Position numbers and translations under genes: made by a program
NCBI GenBank assembly: GCA_029961685.1
Contig: JARWKL010000003.1
Coordinates: 15,560,231 to 15,624,230 of the forward strand
Length of the DNA: 64,000 bases
Direction: 5' to 3'
Source: Aristolochia californica
Taxonomy: Eukaryota > Streptophyta > Magnoliopsida > Piperales > Aristolochiaceae
Notes under the pieces: generated by a model
Database searches by the model: none
Seen by the model: the letters and a program-made list of their open reading frames with translations, nothing else
What the model was told of the DNA's origin: nothing
In this document: positions 54,596 to 64,000 of the stretch, piece after piece
Numbering within the stretch: position 1 is the first letter of the stretch
Layout of the letters: each line of letters starts with the position of its first letter

Positions 54596-57410
54596 CTTGA
54601 TTTTCAAGACTCGTAACGAAGGTTTTTAGAATTCCCAATTTTTTATATTGGGCGCATGCCTCCGCATCGTCTCCTTATGTTTTTTGGATTCTCAAGTTTT
54701 TTTCCTTTGATTATCCAGTCCTATTCAAGACCTATAGAACTAGTCATTGCATGATGTAAGATAGAAGTCGTTTACAAGCAAGAAGATAAAAACCGCTTGC
54801 ATGGTCAACTTCAAGTTTAGACTATGATGATATTTGTTGTTTTAATTGATACAATCTTCTGTTGTTAAGAATAGAAGAACATCAGAAACAATTAATTACT
54901 TTCTTGATCAAAGTGCTTGCCCGAGAACCGGTTCTTTCTCTTTCCAGAGGCTTATACACAAAAGGAAGAATGGCAATGCATCAGAGTGCTACCTCGACTC
55001 ATACCTCAGTGTTATCACCATTGAACCGAGGATGGGTTTGAGTTCTGGAATATAGAACTCCACATGGACGTACAAGCTCCTACAAATCTAGGAAAGGTTG
55101 TTGGTTTTCTTGAACTTTCTATGCAACTTGATCATCTACTGCTGGTTATTCGGTTATGATCGTTGCCATTGCTACTGACAAAAGTTCACAGCCATTACTC
55201 ATCGTTCTCTATTTCTCTGTGATCTCGTGAAATACTGTTGTTGGTTCGTCTTCCTCTGCATTTCCATTTTTGGACATTGGTTCGACAACAACCACACCAG
55301 CGCAGCAAAATCACTTCCAGCTGGTGGAATTTCTACAACAGTGGAGGTTCTGATTTGTCTCTAATTGATTAATTTGCCATATCTACGGAGATTTATCCAA
55401 CGATCCAGTCCTGTTTGATTCTCTATTTTTCCCATTGATCACGGGTTGATTAATGTTGGAAGATAGGGCCCAAGCCCACACGACCAAGGAAGGACCACAT
55501 ATCTAAGAGTATTGTAAGATGGGAACACAACCAAGGAAGGCCCATATATCTAAGAGTATTGTAAGATGGACCCAAACACATAAGAAGTAGGACCCACCAA
55601 GATTACCACGAGCTGGCCTCCTTATAACATAAGTTGGAAGATCAAGAAGGACTCACAAAGATAACTACAAGCTAGTTGGAAGATCAAGATAGACTCACAA
55701 AGATAACCACAAGTTGCATCTTTATCTTATGGTCACGTCCTACAGGAGTTCTAGTTTGAGTTATGTTTGTCTTTTATTTATATTGAATTATTTAATTATA
55801 CTAAGGCTTATCCTTAAGTGTTAGAGTTTGGGTATAATTGGGACAAGGTAGTTTTGTTGTAATTGGACTCTACTACCAACCTCTATTTCATGTACTCTAA
55901 TTATAATAAGTTAATGAAGTCAATAAACTATTTCTCTTTTCCATAAATTCAACAATTAAGAACACCAAATCCCGATTGGTTTAATTTTAGAACGTTACAG
56001 TTCTTCGGATTTCCCAAAATTATCATCATAATTGGTTCTTATTGGTTGTCTCTCCGCTGGTCCCGCTATCTATCCTCACTCTGCCGATTGATTTCTGGAA
56101 GTGTTGAGCTACTGCAGATTTCGTATTCTGCATATCTTGCTATTCTGCTGCCTATTCTAGTATTGTCTTTCCTTGAATTTGCAAAGATATTCAGCGAGTT
56201 CAGTTGTTTCTGGCTCGTCTCTTTGGTTACAGTTTCTCCGCTACAAAAATAGGAGGGAAGCCGAGAAGAGAATGATGGTTGTTTCTACTTGGTGATTCTG
56301 CTCTGATTGATTCCAAGAGCTCAATTTTTTGCCTCTTCTCCACTGTCTCTCAGTTGGTTCCACCGAGAGCTACAGATTTCCAATGAAGGCATTCTCTACT
56401 GGATTAATTTATTTTTGGAAAGTTCTTAAGATTGATCACTTTATTGTTGCATAATCTTTGGTATGTCGTAATCTTCGTTGTTGTGTTGCTATTTTTTGAA
56501 ATCTTCTGTCTGGTTTACTGAGTTGGCTCATATCCCTACTCAACAATCACCAGCACTGCTAAGTTGCCATTTTTAGACGTTGCCTTGATAGCAATGACAC
56601 TAGTGTCTCTACTGTTCGAGGAAGAAGAAAGCATTGTTGCCAAATTATTTTTTTTCTTAAGCTAGGAAGTGTCCGGTTGGGTTAAGCCAACGAACCAGCG
56701 ACCCACTTGGGTTACTGCTTATGCTTCTGTCCAGCATGGGTTAAATCGAGCCAACTTGGATCAAGTCAACTTAGTCTGGGTCAATCTAACTCAGTCCACT
56801 TATTTTTTGCCTTGATCATATGGGTCCAAGTCCCGAGTTTTATATATATTTCTTCCATGACTCGGCTATATTGGTCTGATATCTGACTCAGTCCCTTTTT
56901 TCTCTGGCTGGATTATTATCTTAGATATACTCGGTTCCAACATGCTATTTGGCGCAGATTACTTATTTATTGATGGACTATTTGCATATTATTTGATGGG
57001 TCATTTTTTGCTATTGTTTTTGTGTCCTTGTGGCTGAGACATTATTATTGAAGGACTTCTCAATTGCTGACTGTTGTCAATATTGGTAATTCTAATGAAG
57101 AAAAAAGTGCATGGTAGCCTAAGAATATTATCTTTCAGGTAATTACCCGTTGCCCCCTTTAATTGGCATTTATTATTCCTACCCTTTGAGAGTTGGTGTC
57201 CTATGGAGGGACACTGTGATGGAAGAGTTTTATTACACTTTTGAGCACTGTGTATAGACCCACTACCAACAGAAGATATATGTGTGCCTAACATACAACA
57301 TGAGTTATTTGATTGGAGTATGGAGCGATGTCTTACATCTAGGAGTGATTTTACTCTCACTTATATTATATCAGCTGGGCCTCTTGGAAGAGACCACCAA
57401 CTTGAGAGGG
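54596..57410 (+). other. Non-coding interior of copia-C
   Basis: Apart from the solo LTR at 55454-55954 I find no gag, protease, integrase or RT motif and no ORF longer than about 120 codons. The text is T-rich on the plus strand with patches such as TTGGTTCCACCGAGAGC. At 57405-57518 a polypurine-like ACTTGAGAGGGAG plus TGTTGGAAGATATGG precedes a second polypurine tract. Confidence 0.6.
55454..55954 (+). mobile_element. Solo LTR (501 bp) of the element-K family
   Basis: Starts TGTTGGAAGATAGGGCC, ends TTCAACA, flanked by a perfect ATTAA target duplication (55449-55453, 55955-55959). Two of the ~48-bp U3 subrepeats seen in K are present. A solo LTR forms by recombination between the two LTRs of one element. 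Confidence 0.9.
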
Positions 57411-57518
57411 AGTGTTGGAAGATATGGAGGACTGCCATTTTATACAGGAAGATCTTATACACCATTTGCAGTAAGTTGGAAGTTCATGATGTTCTCTCAC
57501 CCCCAACTTGAGGGGGAG

Positions 57519-57909
57519 TGTCGGAAGATTGGCCCAAACCCACACGACCAAGGAAGACCCATACATCCAAGTGTGTTAAAAATGGGCTCAAGCCCATAAG
57601 ACCAAGGAAGGCCCATACATCCAAGAGAAGTGGAAGATGGGCTCAAGTTCATAGATCAAGGTGAAGGCCCATAGGCTCACATAGAAATGGCAAGATGGTA
57701 AATAAAGAGTCGTCTCATAGAGATGGCATTGATGTAATTAGGTTAAGTTCTAGGGGTATAATTTTAATATTATAGTTTTATTAATCTATAAATTGAGCTT
57801 AAGGGGAAGGATTAGGACATAAGTCCATAACCTCTTCTTCCTTCTATTTTTTTCCATTATGTCGTCTTTTTTCCATGAGCTAAATCCATGGAGTCCTGAA
57901 AAATCAACA
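57519..57909 (+). repeat. 3' LTR of copia-C
   Basis: Starts TGTCGGAAGATTGGCCC and ends AAATCAACA. The first ~60 bases resemble the element-K LTR, later parts do not, so they are related subfamilies. TATA-like CTATAAATTGAG near 57786. Confidence 0.85.
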
Positions 57910-58142
57910 GTAATCAAGTCCACAAAAATATACGCATTATCCCCTTAGCAATTTTGTCTCTTATCATTGTTACTCACCAGAATATTACTCTTATACTGTT
58001 GTTGTCAGTCAAGATATTGAGTCTACATCTTATACAAAAGCAGGTTCGCATTCCCATTGGCAAGAAGCAATTCAATCTAAATTGGCCGCTTTAGAAGCTA
58101 ACTACACTTGGTTCCTCACTTTTGTTCCTCATAGTAAGAAAC
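57910..58142 (+). pseudogene. copia-D RT, first part
   Basis: HSHWQEAIQSKLAALEANYTW and VPHSKK are the usual start of copia RT. It is cut at 58142 by element H; the frame continues KPIDCRWVYKIK at 62303. Confidence 0.85.
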
Positions 58143-58554
58143 GGTTACAGTCTTAGATCTTACACGGCGATTTGTAAGGATGAAGAATAGAAGAAAGAAA
58201 ATCAAGTCGAAGGGAAGCTTGAAAACCATAGGTTCGTTAAGGAGAATGCACACCCTCGAGCTCATTTAGGAAAACTCAAACCCTTTGTTTAACCCAAATT
58301 CAGACTTCCTTCTTTCCATTCTATTTCCCCTCTAAATAGGGTTCATGCCCACAAGGTTCAAGAGAAAATTACAATTTTTCCCCTCCACGGCATTTAACTT
58401 GAAAAGTAAAAGGTTCAAGGTAAACCTATAGATTTGCCCTTCCACGACATTTAACTTGGAAAGTAACTTAATGACTCAGTAACTGACTCAGCCAAAGTAA
58501 TTGACTCAGCCACGGCATCGTTGCATGACTTGGCCTGCTATTGGGTTCATAACA
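58143..58554 (-). repeat. 3' LTR of element H
   Basis: On the minus strand starts TGTTATGAACCCAATAGC and ends GACTGTAACC (terminal A mutated). Same length as the partner, with scattered substitutions. Confidence 0.88.
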
Positions 58555-58649
58555 TTACACACCCCTAGAGAACGAGCTTGTCCTCAAGCTCGAAGGTAGG
58601 AATACATATCGAAACGTCTCCACCCTTCCCAATTAGCAACTGTGGTAGC

Positions 58650-59960
58650 TATGTCAATTCAACTGCTTAAGTTGTCTCATGTAATGCACTTGCAATGTCT
58701 CTGGACCTATAAATGTGTTACCCTTTCCTGGTAAATGATCCATATTCTGGATGGAGCAAGCAAGTGATTGTGGAGGATGCATGGGTGGCATCCTATTTCC
58801 AAACCCCCTTGGATGCCTCGGAATCGAAACATTATTGGCAGTAAGAGCAGATGTGGATCCCATAGTTGAACATGACCCTGATTGAGGTGTCTGACGTGTT
58901 TCCACATCACTAGAAGAACTCCCATGGGGAGTAATGTGATTACCAGATGGAGAAGATGATGCACCATTCTGGTGTTTTGCTAATTGAGCTCATGGCTGAT
59001 GTGGGCATGTTGTCTCATTTAGCTTTTGCATAGCAACAATCGTAGATTTCCAAAGTGGTAGGAGTTGGGCAATTCGATTGGCATTGGCAGGAGAAGAGAT
59101 ATCAATATGATTCTCCAATGCCCATGCCTGCAGTGCTTGCAATTGAACCACATCAAACTGGGCATTGCCAAGGTTTTGTATGCCTGGAGGGCCATGTGGT
59201 ACTTGCAAGGGGGGTCTCATCATATTTGCTTGAGGGGTCTAAGTTCATTTGTCCAGCCTTGATCCATCAGCTTCTCACGACCAAAATGATCAGTAGGCTT
59301 CTTATAATTGGATCGTTGCCCCTGATTGGCGGCTAGGAGAAACATGAGCTCTTGCATCTTAAGATTGTGCATACACCTGTCCTGATACTTCGCAGATGGG
59401 CCCAGCATTCTTCCTTGAGTCTGTTGTTGTAGTGCATTTCCCTGAACCTTCTGCTGAGTAGCCTGAAAAGCATACTATAGGTAGGCCTAACGAACTGCAG
59501 CCTGAGCATGTTGTTCTGGCCCTGAAACCTTATTCTAGTTCTCCTCACGAAACTGAGAAGATCCCTGTTGTGGAGACAAATCCATAAATTTCCTTCATTG
59601 TTGAGGGAATACTGCTGAGTAGCCTGAAAAGCATACTATAGGTAGGCCTAACGAACTGCAGCCTGAGCATGTTGTTCTGGCCCTGAAACCTTATTCTAGT
59701 TCTCCTCACGAAACTGAGAAGATCCCTGTTGTAGAGACAAATCCATAAATTTCCTTCATTGTTGAGGGAATACAGTAGCTTCGGATGATGAAGGAAAGCC
59801 ACCAGTACCACCGATAACTCCATGGAGTTCGATTCTGTGACAGAAGAAAAGTGAGTTGTTGTTGCTGTTTCTGTATCACCTGAAGTTGTTCCTTATCAAT
59901 AGCATCTATCGAATACAGTAGCTCATGATGCTGCTTCCTCACATGAAGTGTTGGATTTTG
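58650..59960 (-). pseudogene. BRM-like: Captured BRAHMA (BRM) N-terminal fragment
   Basis: Read on the minus strand, peptides occur in the order known from plant BRM, the SWI2/SNF2 ATPase of SWI/SNF remodelling complexes: a Gln run, FPQQ-stop-RKFMDL, YAFQATQQKVQGNAL, LGPSAKYQD, LKMQELMFLLAANQ, DHFGREKLMDQG, MMRPPLQVPHG, LQALQAWALENHIDISSPAN, GNRMPPMHPPQS and GPETLQVHYMRQLKQLN. This covers the Gln-rich and QLQ-upstream part, not the helicase. Stops, a frameshift near 59220 and a 161-bp duplication make it non-functional. Assignment rests on remembered family sequence and was not searched. Confidence 0.8.
59451..59772 (-). repeat. 161-bp tandem duplication in the BRM-like fragment
   Basis: CTGCTGAGTAGCCTGAAAAG starts at 59451 and again at 59612, and the two 161-base copies are nearly identical (for example GTTGTGGAG versus GTTGTAGAG). 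Confidence 0.9.
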
Positions 59961-59989
59961 AATATCTTGACTAACGTCATACGCCTCTT

Positions 59990-60850
59990 CAAGGACAGGA
60001 TATTGGTGTCCAAACAAGCAGTAACCTAATCAAAAGTGAGGATTCGTTTTCCCTTTAACATCCCCATAAGTTCTGGTATTACAACAGATGCTTCTAAATT
60101 CATCCCAAGATGAGTCTTTGTACTACTCCAAATCCTCTTTTCCAATTCCTCAATTCCATGTATAATTTCGTGCTTATGGCTGTTATCATTAGAATCCGTA
60201 GTGTCACAGAATGGAGGAGAACTGACAAGAGATGTTTGTTCATGATGGCTCACTTGTCTATGCCGTGTTGAACAATCTTTGCCTTGAGGGGTCTCTGACC
60301 AAAAGGTTAGTGACACATGGGAATCCGTGTAACTTGTGGAAGCACCTTCAGTGTCATAACAAACAGAAGATAGAAATCCCAATCTCCCCGAGCTATCAAC
60401 TTCACTATCATTTCTATGCTCCCAAAAGCTTGGAGGCCTTTCAGGAAGCTCCCCATCCCGATGGCATGGAAAATAGGAATATCATCCTTGTTTCCGCATA
60501 AGAAGGATAGCTCAGGCGAGGTCAAACAAACTGCATCTACAGCAGGACTACTTGTCGTCCCCCTCCCCCCCTTAGCTTTTTAGTGTTACTCGTAGTTTCA
60601 GATCCCACATTTTTGCCAAAATCCAAACTCCCATCATGCAAATTATTCAGGGACTTCAATTGAAAAATATTGGTATCAAAAGCAGAATCCATGTTCTCGT
60701 AGGTGTTTGTCATGTTTTCAATAAAATAGACAGTCCTTACCTCTTGTGATATATAATGTAACTTGCACGTTGGACCTTTCAACTTGAATTCCACTTATCT
60801 TGACAAACATGAACTGCACATAACCTTCAGCAACAATGAATTCATCTCCT
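59990..60850 (-). other. Unassigned probable cargo of element H
   Basis: Minus-strand open pieces (60026-60382: GIEELEKRIWSSTKTHLGM, IPELMGMLKGKRILTFD; 60307-60525: SFLCGNKDDIPIFHAIG, VKLIARGDWDFYLL; around 60800: DEFIVAEGYVQFMFVKISG followed by a possible splice donor AG-GTAAGG) look protein-like but are broken. I do not recognise them. They could be further captured host exons, possibly with an intron. Confidence 0.45.
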
Positions 60851-61870
60851 AGACACGGAGGGTAGGCATCTCATTTAATCTTAATTCATACTTATGTTGA
60901 CCAGCATTCTAGAATGGAGTACGCACTACCATAAATTTTTTATGTCGAGTGATTTAACCCACACCACCATCAAGGGCCTCATCCTATTATGGTAATTTTC
61001 GATCGAAAATCACTATTCTTGAAGTGTCTTCTTCCGTCAAGGCCACAATCTCCACTGCAAAATCAATTATTTTGGGTTTTTGTTCTTTCCTGTTTCCAAC
61101 ACCACCGTCGCCGAGAAGAACTACCCTAGGAAGCTTTCTCCGACGGCGAATAATAGAGGCATCTAGCTGGAATTTGTCATGGAGCTTCTCGGCTCGGGAA
61201 TTTCCAGTCTCCCCGACTCTGGATTTCGGCTCAAGATTTTCACACTCAGAGGAGTTAGGTCAACCCTCTGCTGGACGGCCAAACTGATTCGCTGAGACAG
61301 AGGTAGCTCGGACACGCCGAAATGATTTGTCGCGATAGAGGCCCCACGGTGGGCGCCATTTCCATTTTTCCAATGTTCGATCCTCTTTGTAGTCTACCTG
61401 TTCCCGACGGCGAACAACAGCAAGTCGGAGCTGAAATTTCGAATAGGGTTGTCACTTGTCAACGACTTGTGAAACATAATGGGGTTGTGCCGAGGAACCT
61501 AGAGGTTGGCCAAACTATTTCACCGAGATAGAACCCGATCGGAATTTTTTTGTCTTTTGTTCTAGGAGACGTTCTGCTAGCCGTGAGGTCTCAATTTCTG
61601 GAAGAAGGTTAGGTTTCCTTTAACAAGGGAGATTTGAGGTCGAACCCAAATCTGGTTGTACCGATGCGATTTGAGGTTAAACGACAAGCAACAACTGTTC
61701 ATGGGCATTCCGGGACGGCAACCTTCCTCTATGAATTTTTTTTACAACACTTCTTGAATTCCAGCAATCTATCTTCTATGTTAATGGAAGACTGAAGTAG
61801 CATTGCTGAGAACTCTTCGCGCAGTATTGCATACATTTTGTCTATGATCCACAAATCGCTCATTGTGTTT
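60851..61870 (-). other. 5' region of element H interior, GC-richer segment
   Basis: Next to the primer site a short frame starts MSDLWIIDKMYAILREEF and stops after about 45 codons, resembling a truncated gag start as in element G. Between about 61080 and 61450 the sequence is richer in GC (GAAGCTTTCTCCGACGGCG, TCTGTCTCAGCG) and recalls the cargo of element G. No identifiable gene. Confidence 0.45.
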
Positions 61871-61887
61871 CTACTCTTATACCATGT

Positions 61888-62299
61888 TGTTACGGTCTTG
61901 GATCTAACACGGCGATTCGTAAGGAAGAAGAAAGAAGAAATAAAATCAAGCCGAAGGGAAACTTGAAAACCCTAGGTTCATTAAGGAGAACGCACACCCT
62001 CGAGCACGTTTATGAGAACTCAAACCCTCTGTTTAACCTAAAATCAGCTTTCCTTCTTTCCATTCCATTTCCCCTCTAAATAGGGTTCATGCCCACAAGG
62101 TTCAAGAGAAAACTACATTTTTGCCTCTCCACGACATTTAACTTGAAAAGCAAAAGCTTCAAGGGAAAATTACAGATTTGCTCCTCCATGGCATTTAACT
62201 TGGAAAGCAAACTTAATGACTCAATAACTGACTCAACTAGAGTAATTGACTCAACCATGGTGTCGCTACATGACTCGACCTGCTATTGGGTTCATATCA
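61888..62299 (-). repeat. 5' LTR of element H
   Basis: 412 bp; the minus-strand end AAGACCGTAACA lies three bases before the degenerate primer site. Confidence 0.88.
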
Positions 62300-63730
62300 G
62301 AAACCTATCGATTGTCGTTGGGTTTATAAAATCAAACAGCACTTAGATGGTACTATTGAGTGTTTCAAAGCTCATTGGGTTGTGAAAGGTTACACACAAT
62401 TGGAAGGTATATATTACTATGAAACTTTTTCTCCCACTCCTAAAATGGTTATTGTTCGTTATTTATTGGATATAGCAGCCGCCCAGAATTGGTCTCTTCA
62501 CCAACTTGATGTCAACAATGTTTTTCTTAATGGTAGTCTTCATGAAGAAATTTATATCTCCACCTTCTGGTCTTTGGCGACATGGAGAAAATCTTATGTA
62601 TCGCCTTCACAAGTGGTTATATGGCTTAAAACAAGCTTCCCGATAATGGTTTGCCAAGTTCTCTATACCTATTGAAGTTGTTGGGTTTGTTCAATCCAAA
62701 GCCGATTACTCATTATTCACATATCATAAAGGAGTATCTTTTACAGCCTTGTTGATATATATTGATGACATTCTTATTACGGGTAATGATGTCAATGCCA
62801 TATTAAAAATTTCTGCATAGTCATTTTCAGATTAAAGATTTGGGTGATTTGAAGTATTTTTTTGGTTATTGAAGTTTCTCAGTCAAATAAATGTATTTCT
62901 ATCTCACAAGAAAAATATACTTTAGAGATTTAAAAGATGGGGGATTTTTGGGTGCTAAACCTGTGAACTTTCCCATGGAACAAAACATAAAGCTTTCGAA
63001 TTCAGGAGAATTGCTTAACGATCCATCTCAGTATAGACGACTTGTTGGACGCCTAATTTATTTGACTATCACCCGACTGGATATTACCTATTTGGTCAAT
63101 GAGTTAAGCAGATTCATGCATGCACCACACAAGAAAATTGATTTGCGCCTATTGCGTTATTTAAAAAGCAGCCCAAGACAAGGTTTGTTTTTCCCTTCTC
63201 AAAATGATTTATCCTTGCGAGCTTTTTCATATTCGGATTGGGCTGGTTGTCCAATATCTCGTAGATCCCGGATTGGGTTGGTTGTCCAATATCTCGTAGA
63301 TCCACTACGGGTGATTGTGTTTTTTTGGGATCTTCTCTTATTTCCTAGAGGACAAAAAGGCCGAAAACCGTATCTCTTTCCTTAGATAAGCCAAATATAG
63401 AGTCATGATAGGTACTTGTGAATTATCATGGCTATGGTCATTATTGATAGATTTGAGAATATTACAACCGAAGTCAGCACTGTTCTATTGTGATAACATA
63501 GTTGCCTTCACATAGCAGCTAATCCCATTTTTCATGCATTTTTCATGAAAGAACCATACATATAGAGATAGATTGTCATTTTATTCTTGACAAAATACCA
63601 GATGGTTAGGTTGTAACCAAATATGTTGCTTCGACAAATCAGCTTGTGGATGTGTTCACCAAGCGACTGGGAAAGGAAGTCTTCTCAACTATGATAAGCA
63701 AGTTGGGAGTTCTTGACATTCATTCTCCAA
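62300..63730 (+). pseudogene. copia-D RT (second part) and RNase H
   Basis: RT resumes KPIDCRWVYKIKQHLDGTIE and continues YYYETFSPTPKMVIVRYLL, HQLDVNNVFLNGSLHEEIY, a frameshift, and the catalytic box [11 protein letters not shown] at about 62758. RNase H shows YRRLVGRLIYLTITRLDITY and YSDWAGCPISRRS; a 35-bp tandem duplication (about 63236-63305) follows and then stops. Late pieces (TCELSWLWSLL, LFYCDNIVA, VDVFTKRLGKEVF) reach the polypurine tract. Confidence 0.82.
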
Positions 63731-63742
63731 CTTGAGGGGGAG

Positions 63743-63920
63743 TGTTGAGAAAGTCATAGTTGAAATCAACTATAAGCTCTAGGTTGAAGTTATCAACCAA
63801 TGTAAATAAATTGTATAAAATCGCAAGATTCACGATAATATATTGTAAATGTCTTGTATAAATTACCTCTTCTTTCAAAAAAAAATCAACACGAAAAAAA
63901 TATACTTCTCTAATTTTACA
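63743..63920 (+). repeat. 3' LTR of copia-D
   Basis: Starts TGTTGAGAAAGTCATAG directly after the purine tract and ends AATTTTACA. It shares GAAGTTATCAACCA and AGATTCACGATAATA with the 5' LTR. The remaining 63921-64000 shows the ACTAT flank and nothing else recognisable. Confidence 0.85.
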
Positions 63921-64000
63921 ACTATTGTTTGGAAATGTTCAAAGAACATACTTGTTGTGATTTTGTCCATCTTTTCGTTGAAACAGAGATTGGAAAATTC

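Larger units (their letters stand above)
49080..57909 (+). mobile_element. Copia-type element copia-C, non-coding interior, with nested gypsy-J
   Basis: 5' LTR 49080-49370 plus 54487-54583 (388 bp once gypsy-J is removed); 3' LTR 57519-57909 (391 bp). Primer site TGGTATCAGAGCC at 54584 and polypurine AACTTGAGGGGGAG before 57519. Flanks GTCAT (49075-49079) and GTAAT (57910-57914) give a target duplication with one change. The interior (about 2.4 kb without the solo LTR) lacks recognisable gag, protease, integrase or RT; only the last ~110 bases resemble a copia RNase H tail. It is probably a non-autonomous, LARD-like element. Confidence 0.82.
58143..62299 (-). mobile_element. Element H: non-autonomous LTR element carrying BRM-like sequence
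   Basis: Two 412-bp LTRs (58143-58554 and 61888-62299), perfect target duplication GAAAC (58138-58142, 62300-62304) inside copia-D RT. A degenerate primer site (TGGTATAAGAGTAG, complement of 61871-61884) lies three bases inside the right LTR, and the chromovirus pol tip FELEDKLVL followed by TAGGGGTGTGTAA lies against the left LTR. No protease, RT or integrase motif occurs in the 3.3-kb interior. It holds a short gag-like start, unassigned segments and a BRM-derived fragment. Confidence 0.88.
33381..63920 (+). mobile_element. Ty1-copia element copia-D spanning 30.5 kb with nested insertions
   Basis: 5' LTR 33381-33554 (174 bp), primer site 33555, polypurine tract ACTTGAGGGGGAG (63730-63742), 3' LTR 63743-63920 (178 bp). 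The flanks ATTAT (33376-33380) and ACTAT (63921-63925) fit a target duplication with one change. Its frame can be followed as gag 34025-34880, protease 35125-35450, integrase 35716-36008 and 48776-48860, linker to 49079, RT 57910-58142 and 62300-62880, RNase H to 63730. The gaps are gypsy-E, copia-C and element H. Confidence 0.87.

Noticed and set aside
57001..57360. 119-codon minus-strand ORF in copia-C
   Set aside because: No recognisable motif, overlaps other short frames and lies in a non-coding interior; length is within chance expectation.

Overview
This is a window of plant nuclear DNA (angiosperm, probably dicot; the species cannot be named from the sequence). It consists almost entirely of transposable elements and endogenous viral DNA. 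I see no intact host gene, no rRNA or tRNA gene and no CRISPR. The grounds for a plant are Ty1-copia and Ty3-gypsy (chromovirus) LTR retrotransposons primed by initiator tRNA-Met (TGGTATCAGAGC sites), TRIM mini-elements, a hAT-type element, a caulimovirid relic, and a captured fragment resembling the plant chromatin remodeller BRAHMA (BRM).

Layout. (1) 1-3490, minus strand: a decayed caulimovirid fragment holding the C-terminal coat protein with its zinc knuckle, protease/RT/RNase H, and an ORF after pol that leaves the window. (2) 3491-7168: a tandem array of ~600-bp units, each with a minus-strand TGGTATC primer-site-like motif; the interrupted last unit resumes at 32291-32706. (3) 7169-32288: one old Ty1-copia element (copia-1) inserted in that array and swollen to 25 kb. 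It holds TRIMs in its 5' LTR, a related copia block (10041-15618), a third copia (15931-26516) that itself holds a Ty3-gypsy element (17592-23682), a TRIM (27996-28320), and in its 3' LTR an LTR fragment carrying a hAT element plus a 28-bp insertion. (4) 32707-33380: unassigned sequence. (5) 33381-63920: a second Ty1-copia element (copia-D) swollen from about 5 kb to 30.5 kb by three insertions: gypsy-E (36009-48775, holding mini-element G and gypsy-F), copia-C (49080-57909, holding gypsy-J and a solo LTR), and element H (58143-62299).

Only one element looks functional. Gypsy-J (49371-54481) has two 374-bp LTRs that appear identical by eye, a perfect TTAGG target duplication and a single open gag-pol frame of about 1476 codons ending in a chromodomain. 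All other coding regions carry stops, frameshifts, deletions or insertions. The insertion order can be read from target-site duplications that rejoin interrupted reading frames: copia-D first, then gypsy-E, copia-C and H, with gypsy-J the youngest.

The most unusual content is element H. It is a non-autonomous LTR element whose interior has no pol but carries more than 1 kb of BRM-like coding sequence. A second mini-element (G) has the same plan: a short gag start, foreign GC-rich cargo and the last codons of a chromovirus pol. The chromoviruses also share a gag frame that begins inside the 5' LTR and reads through the primer-binding site, and a pol frame that ends inside the 3' LTR.
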